DNA of 64,000 nucleotides, taken from Petrolisthes cinctipes (lineage: Eukaryota; Arthropoda; Malacostraca; Decapoda; Porcellanidae). Shown here piece after piece: positions 22,740 through 32,207 of this stretch (positions within the stretch are counted from its first letter, which is position 1; each line of letters starts with the position of its first letter). The position numbers and the translations under genes are program-made. Where the stretch lies: assembly GCA_033782935.1 (NCBI GenBank), contig JAWQEG010000166.1, positions 3,990,001-4,054,000 on the forward strand, given 5' to 3'. The notes under the pieces were generated by a model, which saw only the letters and a list, made by a program, of their open reading frames with translations, was not told the origin of the DNA and did not search any database.

Positions 22740-25037
22740 TTAAGAGCCCATTACAGCAATGGCAATGGCTGCAGCTTGAGCCGCACACCTACTACTTCTA
22801 CTTTGTACATTAATAATAACCTCCTCTGGAGGGAAATAATGACCCTCTCCTCCGGGTTCGTACTCTCTGTCAGAGGGGTCCTCCTCTGGCGAAGAAATAG
22901 GTGCATTGATCATATCTGCCTCCTCTTTAGGCTCGTAGTATGTTACATATTCGCCAGTTTCGTAGCCTGCGTCCGAAAAGTAGTAGTACTCTTGCTGCTG
23001 CATAATAGGCCGTGTAGGAGAAGGCGGTGGTTCTTCTGGCGGAGGAAGGGGCGGCGGGGTGTCCACACGAAGATGAGCTAGCGGCTGAGGAGGAGGTTGT
23101 ATAGCTAGTGGCTGAGGAGGAGGTTGTACAGCTAGTGGCCGAGGAGCCTGTTTTTCTGTAGCAGCCATGAGAAGATTCCTATTCCTCTCCACTGCAGCCT
23201 CAAAGACCTTCTTTATGCCGCTCACGACACCCATAGTGGTGTCGTCGTCTTCTTCATCGTCGTCATACTCGTTGTCATCGTCATCATCATCTCTTCCTCT
23301 CGACGTCCAGAAGTCGATGTCAAACAAATCCAGGCGTCTCAGCGACACCTTCAACACAGGGGGCCTCTGTCGCCACCGATGTTTTGAAGGAGGAGGGCGC
23401 ATCTGGGGCCTGCAACACTTCCTCTTGATCTGGAGTTCCACTTTTTCAGCGGCCTCCATCGATCTCTTCTTAATCGGTGGAGGAGTAGTAGGGGCCGCAA
23501 CAACGATAGGAGGGCGCATCTCGGGCCTGCTAAGCTTACTCTTGAACTTGAGTTCCTCCTCTTCAGCGGCCTCCACCGATCTCTTCTTACTCGGTGGAGT
23601 ATCACAAGCTACAGGAGTTGAAAAGAATTCTTCATCCATACCCATGATATCGTCATGGCCAGCTTCGATATCTAGAACATCATGCTGCTTCTCTGTCGTA
23701 GCCTCCTCATCATCTTCTTCCTTTTTAGAATCCTCCTCCTCTTCAGAGTCTGTTGAAGACGACGCATGCTGCTTCTCCGTCGTAGCCTCCTCATCCTCTT
23801 CTTCCTTTTTAGAATCCTCCTCCTCTTCAGAGTCTGTTGAAGACGACGCATGTTGCTTCTCCGTCGTAGCCTCCTCATCCTCTTCTTCCTTTGTAGAATC
23901 CTCCTCCTCTTCAGAGTCTGTTGCAGACGACGCATGCTGCTTCTCCGTCGTAGCCTCCTCATCCTCTTCTTCCTTTGTAGAATCCTCCTCCTCTTCAGAG
24001 TCTGTTGAAGACGACGCATGCTGCTTCTCTGTCGTAGCCTCCTCATCCTCTTCTTCCTTTTTAGAATCCTCCTCCTCTTCAAAGTTTGTTGCAGACGACG
24101 ACGACGAAGAAGAATCAGAGTGAGAATCGCTGTCGCTGCTGCTATTGCTATCATTCTCGTCCTCGTCTTTACACTTGATGGGTTCTTCAAAAAGGTCCTC
24201 TTGGGTAGCAATAGATTCAGACACAACCACGGGAGGTTTTTGGGTAGGTGTTGATATATCCTCAGGTGGGTAGTACATCGACTGTGTTGATATATAGAAG
24301 GGGTTCTCTTCGTCGTAATAACAGAAACAGTCCTCCTTAAGTCCGTAGGGCGGTGTAGGAGGACGAATATCAGAGAATTCCTCTCCTCCCGTAGTAGTCT
24401 GGCACACCTTCCTGATACAAAAATACACAGGTATTCTCTGATGTTCTTTGTCCTTCTTCGAGGAGGTAGTAGTCGTGGTGGTGGTCTTCACTTTCTTCGC
24501 TTCGCTCTTGATAATCTTTTTCTTCTGTTCGTCGGTACTCAGGCGTCTTGGCGAGGAAGACGACGACGGCGACGACGACTTGACAATATTTTTCTTCCTT
24601 TCGTCGTTACTCAGGCGTCTTGGCGAGGAAGACGACGACAACGACGACTTCTTTCTTATCTCTCTCTCGACGACAACCTTCGAAGGAGAGGAAAGGCGGT
24701 GGTGGCTGTGGCTATGGTCGCGTCGTCTGTCTTCTTGGGAACATGTATTCCTGAGCTCGCGCTTGAAATCATCCAGCATAGTCTCAAGGAAGTGAAAATG
24801 TTGCTTGAAGTCGCTCCTCCTCGACATGTAATCCATGGTAAACGTCCTTCTCAAGGCGTACATCATACAGAGGGAGCCCATGTTCTTCGCCAGGAAGGAA
24901 GTTTCATTCGAGAGCGAGGATTTCGTCACTGGATTCCTATTGTAGGTCCTATTTATGGCCCTCCTAAACCCTATGAGAATACAAAGGTTCCTTCCGATCT
25001 CCTTGTCGTTTCCTCTTCTCGCGTCATCTAAGGGCAC
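22740..25037 (-). CDS. Large acidic/Ser-rich protein of unknown function
   Basis: A single uninterrupted 765-codon frame that I do not recognise. Residues about 1-100 are the conserved, basic, least repetitive part (NRTYNRN, MYALRRTFTMDY, LETMLDDFKREL). Next comes a Ser/Arg/Lys-rich region with two copies of SPRRLS, then a segment with Pro-Pro motifs (RPPTPPYG). A central acidic region has five 28-residue repeats (EEEDEEATTEKQHASS core). Two related copies of a Pro/Lys segment carry KKRS(V/M)EAAE, and a Tyr/Pro-rich C-terminus follows (PPPPLPPPEEPPPSP, YYYFSDAGYETGEY). The mixed charge blocks suggest a disordered nuclear or regulatory protein. It lies upstream of the Fanzor on the same strand. 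Its 5' part is duplicated at 9.0 kb and 29.2 kb, so it belongs to a repeated element rather than being a unique host gene. Confidence 0.65.
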   Translation of the reverse strand: MPLDDARRGNDKEIGRNLCILIGFRRAINRTYNRNPVTKSSLSNETSFLAKNMGSLCMMYALRRTFTMDYMSRRSDFKQHFHFLETMLDDFKRELRNTCSQEDRRRDHSHSHHRLSSPSKVVVEREIRKKSSLSSSSSPRRLSNDERKKNIVKSSSPSSSSSPRRLSTDEQKKKIIKSEAKKVKTTTTTTTSSKKDKEHQRIPVYFCIRKVCQTTTGGEEFSDIRPPTPPYGLKEDCFCYYDEENPFYISTQSMYYPPEDISTPTQKPPVVVSESIATQEDLFEEPIKCKDEDENDSNSSSDSDSHSDSSSSSSSATNFEEEEDSKKEEEDEEATTEKQHASSSTDSEEEEDSTKEEEDEEATTEKQHASSATDSEEEEDSTKEEEDEEATTEKQHASSSTDSEEEEDSKKEEEDEEATTEKQHASSSTDSEEEEDSKKEEDDEEATTEKQHDVLDIEAGHDDIMGMDEEFFSTPVACDTPPSKKRSVEAAEEEELKFKSKLSRPEMRPPIVVAAPTTPPPIKKRSMEAAEKVELQIKRKCCRPQMRPPPSKHRWRQRPPVLKVSLRRLDLFDIDFWTSRGRDDDDDDNEYDDDEEDDDTTMGVVSGIKKVFEAAVERNRNLLMAATEKQAPRPLAVQPPPQPLAIQPPPQPLAHLRVDTPPPLPPPEEPPPSPTRPIMQQQEYYYFSDAGYETGEYVTYYEPKEEADMINAPISSPEEDPSDREYEPGGEGHYFPPEEVIINVQSRSSRCAAQAAAIAIAVMGS
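23690..24105. repeat. Five 84-bp coding repeats within the acidic ORF
   Basis: Five tandem ~84-bp units (plus strand CGTCGTAGCCTCCTCATC ...) encode 28-residue Glu-rich repeats. Units differ at a few sites (DSKKEEE against DSTKEEE), and the length keeps the frame. Confidence 0.9.
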
Positions 25038-25130
25038 ATATAGAGAACATATTTAGTAGATAATCATTTTACAAGAAAAAATTATACTAACAAAGTTTAA
25101 TCTAGTCCGGTGTAATGGGGACATCATATG
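25038..25130 (-). promoter_or_regulatory. Upstream region of the acidic gene
   Basis: ACATATTTAGTAGATAATCA and the following AT-rich block up to GTAATGGGGACATCATATG are nearly identical to 29283-29375. The first part also matches 9240-9290, so a conserved 5' flank travels with this gene. Confidence 0.65.
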
Positions 25131-25735
25131 TAGCGCTAACTGTTACAACCAGTCGAGCGCCAACTACCCTGAAACTGAGTTATTAATAGGAATTACTTCT
25201 ACAATTCCTTTTCTATCTAATGAACAAATGGATATCATCTTAGCTTGCATATAGACATCTCTAGAATGCCTGAATTACAACCGAGTGTCGGCGAGTGACA
25301 AATGCAGGCAGTCGACAAGTCAGTCAGCTGAAGTAAAGATGTTGCCACTGCTCGCTAATTAATATTATTTACTTCGTGCTCTACGTGATTATTTTATTAG
25401 CCGTTGGGAACGCTTGCTATGTAGCATAAAAACATTAATGTACCTTTTTATTGCAAAAACAAACTTGTAAATCCATTTAGTTATCACAAATCGTGGAAAA
25501 AAGATAATTAAAAAGAGAGGAAACGATGGCGATGCCCGCCGGCCCGGGCGGACCAGCCCAAACTCTCGTACTGCGTTTAAAAATGTCTAAATAATTTATG
25601 CTTATACTATGTGTTTCACTGTATGATAAGGGAAGTGTTATTACTTCGATATTTCTTAGTAAAATTATGACAATACATCGAATAGGATACATAATTAATT
25701 AAAGTTAATAATAATAATTGTGAACTCACAAATTG
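25131..25735. other. Unassigned spacer
   Basis: AT-rich sequence with a short GC-rich block (about 25527-25560). No gene or repeat recognised. Confidence 0.4.
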
Positions 25736-26010
25736 CACGGGTAGGGCGGTAGGCAGTGACTAGAGTCAGTCAGACTCAGACAGTCACACACCCACTGAGA
25801 GAGAGAGAGTGTGTGTAGGGGTAGAGGGAGGACAAGGTGAATGGATATGGGGGGTAGGAGAATGGGTTGGTAAGAAGGGAGGATAGGGAACTCACAGGGG
25901 GATGGTGGGAGTATACAAAGTAGGAGGAGGATAGGTTGGTAAGGAGGAATGGTTTTGGTAGGTGGAGGATGGGTTGGTAAGAAGGGGGGGGTAGGGGTGG
26001 GGGGAGGATT
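25736..26010. repeat. Purine-rich low-complexity tract
   Basis: Degenerate GGATGGGTTGGTAAGAAGG-type repeats precede the RTE element. ORFs on the opposite strand here are Pro/Ser/His-rich artefacts. Confidence 0.6.
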
Positions 26011-28720
26011 GGTTGGTGTGGAAGGGAGTGGATGGACATGGGTCGAGGATTGTATGGATGACGGGAACGATTGGGATGGTGAAATATGCGTGGGTGTGTG
26101 CATATGCACCAGAGGATGAAAATAATAGGACGGAGAGAGAGAGGATGAGTGTGTTTTGGGAGAAATTGAATGCGTGTCTCAGAAAGATTGATAATGGAAG
26201 GAGAGTGGTGATGATGGGAGATATGTATGGAAGTGAGGAAGTGGGAAGTATTGTGGGTAAATGGGGAGTAGAAGGAGTAAATGAGAAGGGTGAGTATCTG
26301 GTGGATGTCTGTGCTGAGAGGGGGTTGTTCTTGGCGAACACCTTCTTTCAGCACAAGATGATCCACAGGTCTACATGGAAGAGAAGGGATGAGAGAGGAG
26401 AGCAGAAGAGTTTGATTGATTATTATGTGGCAGTGGATGAAAGGTTAAGGGACCTGTGATGTAGTCAGAAAATTGGAGGTTTGCGAGTCATTCAAATATT
26501 GCCACGAAACATCACCCATATTGAAGGAGCGTGTTTCGTGGCATAGTCAGGAGGAATCACAAGCCTCCAAGTTTCATACACGATCACAGGGTCGATGCAA
26601 AAGTGGTGAGAGAAATTATCCAATGCTCCGACCATTTTACGGTGTTGGTAAGGATGAAGGTTAGGGCTAAGTGGGAATATGGTAAGAGGGATGAAGGGGT
26701 GAGGAGGTGGCTAGTGGGAAATTAGATGAAGCAAAATATAGGGAGGAATATAAGAGGAGGGTGAGTGAGGTGCTGGGGGATGCAAGGATGGTGATAGGGG
26801 AGGGAGTGGGAGTGAATTATGTGTATGAAACATTCAAAACTTTAGTGTGTAAGACAGCAGCAGAAGTGGTGGGGTACAAAAGAGGGGGAAGAAAGGGAGT
26901 GTATTGTGATCTGAAGAAGTGAAGGATGCAGTAGAGAATAAGAAGAAGGCTTTTAGGAGAACCTTGCAGAGAAATGTGCCAGAGGAGGTGAAAGAGGGAA
27001 TACAATGAGTGTAAGAGGAAAGTGAAGAGGACGGTGAGTGAGAGCAAAAGGAGAGTGGATGAGGAGTTTGGTAGGAAACTGAGTGAGAAGTTTAGATAAA
27101 ACAAGAAATTATTCTGGAAGGAGGTGAAAAGAGAAAGAGGAGGAGGAAAGTCTGGTAGCGTGAGAATGAAAAGAGAGGATGGAGTTACTGTGAGTAGAAG
27201 TGAGGAAGTGAAAGAAGTGTGGAATAGGCATTTTGATCGGTTGATGAATGGGGGGACTGGAGGGGAGGCGGTGGTGACATACATGGGGATGGAGGCAGGA
27301 GGTAGACGACAGGATGTACAGGGAGAATTAGGAAGGAAAGCAATAGGAAAGTTGAAGATAGGAAAGGCACCGGAGGTGGATGAAATAACTGGAGAGATGC
27401 TGAGGTGTGGGGGGGGAGGAAGTGGTGGAGTGGATGCTGCTTATATGCATATTGGCTTGGAGGCAGGGAGAGGTGCCAGAGAACTGAAGGAGAGTCATAA
27501 TTGTGCCCCTGTACAAGGGGAAGGGGAGTAAGGATGAGTGTGGTAGCTATAGGGGAATAAGACTTCTTAGTGTACCGGGGAAGGTGTATGGGAAGGTTCT
27601 TACTGAGAGACTGATAGAAGTAACTGGGAATAAAGTCAGTGAGGAGCAGGGAGGGTTCAGAAAGGGTAGAGGATGTGTGAACCAGATCTTTGCAATAAAA
27701 TCAACAGTGAAGAAATATATTGGGAAGGGTAGGAAGTTGTATGCTGCCTTCATAAATTTGGAGAAGGCATACGATAGGGTTGATAGGAGAGCTATGACAG
27801 ATGTATTAAGGATTTACAGTGTTGGTGGGCGCTTGCTGTAGGGGATTGAGGCTTTCTATAGAGAGGCAAAAGCTTGTGTGAGGGTTGAGGGTGATTTGAG
27901 TGAGAACTTTGATATCAGTGTAGGATTGAGGCAGGGGTGTGTCATGTCACCATAGTTGTTCAATATTTTTATGGATGGGTGCATGAGAGAGATGAAGGCA
28001 AAGGTGGAGGGCCTGGGTGCGAAACTGAGGTTGAATGGAGTAGATTGGTCCTTGGTTACAAGCTTATTTGTGGATGATACTGTGCTGCTGGCCGAGAGTG
28101 CAGTTCTGTGTAAACATGGAAGGAGAATTCAGGGAGAGAGCAGTGAGGGGCAGGCAGTTCATAATATCACTGGGGAGGATTATGAAGGGTAGAAGTGTGA
28201 GTATGGCAGTGAATAAGGGACTGAGAAATAGTATATTCCTGCCAACAGTGACATATGCATCGGAGACATGGAGTAGGGCTCATCAGTCTAGAATAGGTAC
28301 AGTGGAAATGAGTTATCTGAGAGGAGCATGTCGACATACTAGGTGGGATGGAGAAAGTAATGAGAGTGTATGAGAGGTGTGGTATGAGTGAGAAGGCAAC
28401 TGGTATTGAATGTGGAGTGGTTGAGAGAGTGAAGCGTAATACACTGAGGTGGTTTGGACATGTGGAGAGAATGCAATGTGTAGAGTTTGTAAAGAAGGTG
28501 TACGGCAGTGAAGTTGTGGGACCTGGTGTGAGAGGCAGACTTACGGTTAGATGGCAGAACAGAGTGGAATAGTATGTGAGAGAGAGAGAGAGAAGTGTGA
28601 GGGGGAAGGGGGGATGGAGCAAGTGAGGAGAGAGTGCGGGAACAGGGAAAACTGGAGACTCTTCTGCCGTGGCCACCCCATTGGTGGGAGTTCCCGGAGG
28701 GAACAGGACACATAACAAAA
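26010..28720 (+). pseudogene. Decayed RTE-type non-LTR retrotransposon
   Basis: Recognisable pieces in order: the second half of an endonuclease (VVMMGDMYG near 26210, VDVCAERGLFLANTFFQHKM, SLIDYYVAVDERLRDL) and, after a MITE, the SDHF motif near 26630. RT follows: LKIGKAPEVDEITGEML (27355), YRGIRLLS (27548), LYAAFINLEKAYDRVD (27737), QGCVMSP region (27935) and FVDDTVLLAES (28068). The C-terminal RNTLRWFGHVERM lies near 28440. Motif A reads FINL instead of the usual FxDL, so a catalytic Asp is replaced by Asn. Several frameshifts and stops separate the pieces. The 3' end is close to a GGAGTTCCCGG block and an (AC)n tail near 28730, as is usual for RTE elements. The 5' end is missing. Confidence 0.85.
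26451..26593. mobile_element. ~143-bp MITE inserted in the RTE endonuclease (copy 1)
   Basis: Bounded by GACCTGTGAT and ATCACAGGGTC as inverted ends, with an internal inverted pair TTGCCACGAAAC / GTTTCGTGGCA. A second copy lies at 54899-55044. It splits the endonuclease between ERLRDL and the VDAKVVREI-SDHF part. Confidence 0.8.
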
Positions 28721-28829
28721 CACAGAAAGACACACACACACACACACACAACAGGACACATAACAAAACACAGAAGGAAACACACATACATCTGTGATGT
28801 ATGTGGTGGGAAGGATATGTCACGGTGGG

Positions 28830-29055
28830 ACAGGGTAATGAATAGTGGACAGTTGGGAGGACAGGGTAATGGGAAGGACAGGGGACAAGGTGAGACAGTA
28901 GACAGACAGGGAAAGGTAGGGTAGGTGGGAAGGACAGGGGACAAGGTGGGACAGTAGGCAGACAGGGAAAGGTAGGGTAGGTGAGAAGGACAGGGTGATG
29001 GAAAGGACAGGGGACAAGGTGGGGCAGTAGACAGACAGGGAAAGGTAGGGTGTTG
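28830..29055. repeat. Minisatellite, ~65-70-bp unit, about three copies
   Basis: Repeats of GGACAGGGGACAAGGTG followed by ACAGACAGGGAAAGGTAGGG. Confidence 0.85.
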
Positions 29056-29089
29056 ACAGGCGCCTATAGGGACCTGAGATTAGAATATG

Positions 29090-29375
29090 GCCTAAGGCAG
29101 TAAGAGAGAGAAACTTAGATGAAGGTAGCTTTGTACAAAAAACTTTTCGAGCATCTTACCGTGTTTTATATTTCTTTCTTCCTCAACCAAGGGAAAAACT
29201 TCTGTGCTCTGAAACCTTCTGAGAATACCAAGGTCCCTTCCTGTCTCCTTGTAGTATCCTCTTCTCGCGTCAACTAACATAGAGAACATATTTAGTAGAT
29301 AATCATAATCATTTTACAAGAAAAAATTATACTAACAAAGTTTAATCTAGTACGGTGTAATGGGGACATCATATG
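29090..29375 (-). pseudogene. Third fragment of the acidic-gene 5' region
   Basis: 29200-29375 matches the start region of the acidic gene (minus strand: DARRG...KE(T/I)GR, and the upstream TTTAGTAGATAATCAT block). The downstream part departs and instead resembles a short ORF start at 34.1-34.24 kb (shared peptide core NxKHGxML). It looks like a recombinant of two element segments. Confidence 0.55.
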
Positions 29376-29635
29376 TTTTTTTTTTTAATATTGTCCAAAA
29401 AGAAAAGGAATTAGACTTACTGGGTTGAGAGCGGTTTTTTGTTTCTGGCCTGTGGGAGTGTTGTTTTTCTGTAATAAAAATAAAAGGAGATTACACAAAA
29501 CTCAGCCAGGGCAGTTGTTGGAGTATAATATGAGACATTAGGTGGTAAACTTATGTTCATTGGAGCATTGACATAAGGCCTTCCAGAGTCTCATACTAGA
29601 ACTCTTTATATAATAATTAATTTTATTTGCATTTG
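29376..29635. other. Unassigned spacer
   Basis: A T-run at 29376-29386 and AT-rich sequence. No gene seen. Confidence 0.4.
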
Positions 29636-29637
29636 TA

Positions 29638-29853
29638 CAGTTGCCCACACATGAAACTGGTATGGCTCGTTACTTGTGAGGTGGCTACAACGAAAGGAAA
29701 TTTAAGTGAAAAAAGATGTAGTTTGTTGACAGGCAGACAGTAAAATATTATTACTATCTGCTTATCAACAAACTATAACTTTTGCTCACTTTCTTTCACG
29801 TTGTAGGTATCTCGCAAGTAGCAAGGCATACCAGATTCATGTGTGGGCAACTG
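29638..29853. mobile_element. 216-bp Tc1/mariner-like MITE
   Basis: Flanked by TA on both sides. Ends CAGTTGCCCACACATGAA and TTCATGTGTGGGCAACTG (with slip) are inverted, and complementarity continues through GGTATG.C...TACTTG for about 50 bp or more. CAGT termini with a TA duplication are typical of Tc1/mariner derivatives. No transposase inside. Confidence 0.85.
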
Positions 29854-29855
29854 TA

Positions 29856-30295
29856 CTTGTTCTTATTTCTCTGTACCGTTATAATACTGTCTGTGGGTTG
29901 GTGTGCAAGCTATGACCTTCTCTTTTACTATACTTTTTGCATAAAATAAACTATTCATTCATTAATTCATTCATTCTTTCATTCATACTCCTAGGAAAAG
30001 TTTGCGAGAAGAGGTAATGCTCTAGGAAACAGCGATATTTAATGGGTTTAAGTACTTTTGATAATATACAGAATTTGATAATTTTATGCAGTTATCATAT
30101 ATGGAACAAATTCAAGTCTCTTTCTGGCTCTAATTATTAAGTTTTTGTTGGTAAATATATGTCAACAAATGCATTGAAAGTATAAAAACGTATGGTTTCA
30201 GCATGATATAGTACAAAAATATATTTGTGGATTATGCTGTGGAATATTGATTATTATTTGTGGATATTTTGTTGACAAAAAGTCACTTATTTGTA
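29856..30295. other. Unassigned AT-rich spacer
   Basis: Contains an ATTCATTC-type microsatellite near 29950-29985; otherwise nothing recognised. Confidence 0.4.
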
Positions 30296-30379
30296 GATCG
30301 TGAGCGTGAGTAAGGTGGCAACACTGCTACCCTCTCTCAAGCTTTATCACTTATACCAGTGGTTCTTAACCAGGGGTGC

Positions 30380-30923
30380 GGGGATTAACCCACATACTTG
30401 CACTCCCTATACATTCCACACCATACTACACTACATGGCACAACACCCACACATGCCAAGGAACATCAAAACAACACCCAGTACACGATACCATACACAA
30501 ATACTATCATCTCTTACACCCTGCCCACCCCAAACCAATCTCCAAAAACACATCCATACTCAAATCACTCATCAATCCGTCCAAACACTAAAAAACAACA
30601 TTAAGCTGCATGCACGACCTCCTGACATCCACCCATCCGAATCCTCCCTTCCCCGTGAGGACAGAGTCCACCTGGCCAGGCTGCGGTGTGGCCATCACCC
30701 GGCCCTTTTGACATATCAGAAGAGGCTGGATGGAGCCATTGCGGATGCCTGTCCAGGATGCAACACAGCACCCCATTCTATTAAACACATTATTGAAGAC
30801 TGCAACGCACACAACCACACTCGCCAACAACACAACATACACTCTCTGAGGGCACTGTGGGAAAGCCCGGTTCAGGCCATGACCTTCCTCAGGAGCTCGG
30901 GGCTGCTTGGCCAGACAGCTTGA
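30380..30923 (+). pseudogene. 3' end of a non-LTR retrotransposon ORF2
   Basis: The last ~90 codons read LARLRCGHHPALLTYQKRL, then CPGCNTAPHSIKHIIEDC, an HCCC-like zinc motif that closes the ORF2 of I/R1/Jockey-group elements, ending GLLGQTA and a stop at 30921-30923. Upstream (30380-30600) the frame is His/Thr-rich and CA-biased and could be degenerate ORF2. The EN and RT cores are absent, so this is a 5'-truncated insertion. Confidence 0.75.
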
Positions 30924-31129
30924 GGAACTTCAACAACAACTGTGGGGAGGGAGTGAGTGTAGGAGTGTGGAGTAGTTGAGTGTTTGTGTTGGAGAGGCGT
31001 GATAACAGTGGGCGTAGTGATGCCAGGGCGCAAGAGGCGTGGCAGCGTTGCTGGCGTTCGTAGGTCGTAGCGAGGCAGTGGTGGTGTCGTCGTTGGCGTG
31101 AGGGCGGCAACTGCTTGAGGCCAGGCCGG

Positions 31130-31335
31130 GACAGCGATGTCGGCACGCGTTTGAGGCGTGGGCGTGGTGTCGGGGGCGGCAAGCGCTTGAGGCGTGGGCG
31201 TGGTGTCGGGGGGCGGCATGCGCTTGAGGCATGGGCGTGGTTGCGAGGGTGGCAACCGCTTGAGGCGTGGTCGTGGTGACGAGGGTGGCACAAGCTTGCT
31301 GCTTGGCGGTGGTGGAGGCACGAGCTTGATGTGTG
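31130..31335. repeat. Minisatellite, ~35-40-bp unit
   Basis: About five copies of GCTTGAGGCGTGGGCGTGG followed by a GTGTCGGGGGCGGCAA-like segment, within a G/T-rich region (30930-31740). The minus strand has a long Pro/Thr-rich open frame here (30872-31741, first residues MGRPTLQAALP) that may be a retroelement ORF1 or merely compositional. Confidence 0.7.
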
Positions 31336-31699
31336 ACTGAGGCGTGGAGTAGTTGGTGTGGAGAATGGTGATGCGTGTTGATGTAGGGGAGGGCGGGTAA
31401 ATGGTGGAAGGCGGGGAGTGACATAGGAGATGTGGTAGTGGATGCGTGGAGTCAGGAGAGACGAGAGTGGTCGACGGTGAGCGTGGAGGGGGGCAAGGTG
31501 GGGTAGGCATGGGGTTGGAAATGGTTAGGGTGGGGGAAGGGGAGCGGGGTGGGGGTGGGTGGAAGGGCGACAGAGTCTGTGTAGGAAGGGGTAATGGTGA
31601 GGTGTGGGTGGGAGATATGATGGTGTAGTTGGTTGAGGGTGTACGTGGGTGAATGGTAGTGCGTGTGGTGTAGGTAGGAGTAGTGGGCGGTGAGTTGAG

Positions 31700-31760
31700 T
31701 GTGGTGTAGGGCAAGGCCGCTTGAAGAGTAGGTCGTCCCACCGCGCAGGTAGGTAGAGCG
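31700..31760 (-). repeat. Inverted match to 33210-33260
   Basis: AAGGCCGCTTGAAGAGTAGG at about 31713 occurs as its reverse complement near 33228 with matching sequence either side, so two head regions of one element family face each other around the P-element relic. Confidence 0.65.
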
Positions 31761-31799
31761 TGATGACGTCACCGAGAAGAGTCTCTCGCTCCCTCACTC

Positions 31800-32200
31800 A
31801 TAGATACCCTTTACAAACCCAGCCCAAAACTCGACCTTTTGCACATGTTACATGATATTTGATATTGTTGGGGGCAGATGGGATATGATGCAGCTTGTGA
31901 CCATCATTCCTTATAGCATTTGTTTATGCAAGCACCAAAAGAGTAGCCTACCTTTTGATATGATAAATGTCTCTCTCTCTCTCTTGTGATCAGCTGTCAA
32001 CTTTAAACTATTTCAAAGCTTAGTTGAAGAAAAATGGGGTACATACACTTGAGGTAGGCATTAATATTTTAATAAGGAAACAAATATAATACATAAATTA
32101 CAGTACTAAGAGTAAGTTTGAACTTCATAATTTATCAAGTATACCATGTAGGATATATACAATACTTATTCATAAGTAGTATCATGCTTTGCTCTTTCAC
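31800..32200. other. Unassigned spacer / probable non-coding part of P-like element
   Basis: AT-rich; a short (CT)n at 31972-31986. Nothing coding. Confidence 0.35.
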
Positions 32201-32207
32201 TGAATTC

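Noticed and set aside
23167..24123. Ser-rich 318-codon plus-strand ORF
   Set aside because: Antisense shadow of the Glu-rich repeats in the 765-codon minus-strand ORF.
5294..25037. Firm assignment of the Fanzor-linked cluster to a named family of large DNA viruses of crustaceans
   Set aside because: No capsid, polymerase or other hallmark gene is visible; only a gene-dense layout and an IAP-type RING hint at a viral origin.
30872..31741. 289-codon Pro/Thr-rich minus-strand ORF as a real protein
   Set aside because: It runs through a G/T-rich minisatellite and over the antisense of a retroelement C-terminus, so much of it is compositional; at most its first part could be an ORF1 remnant.
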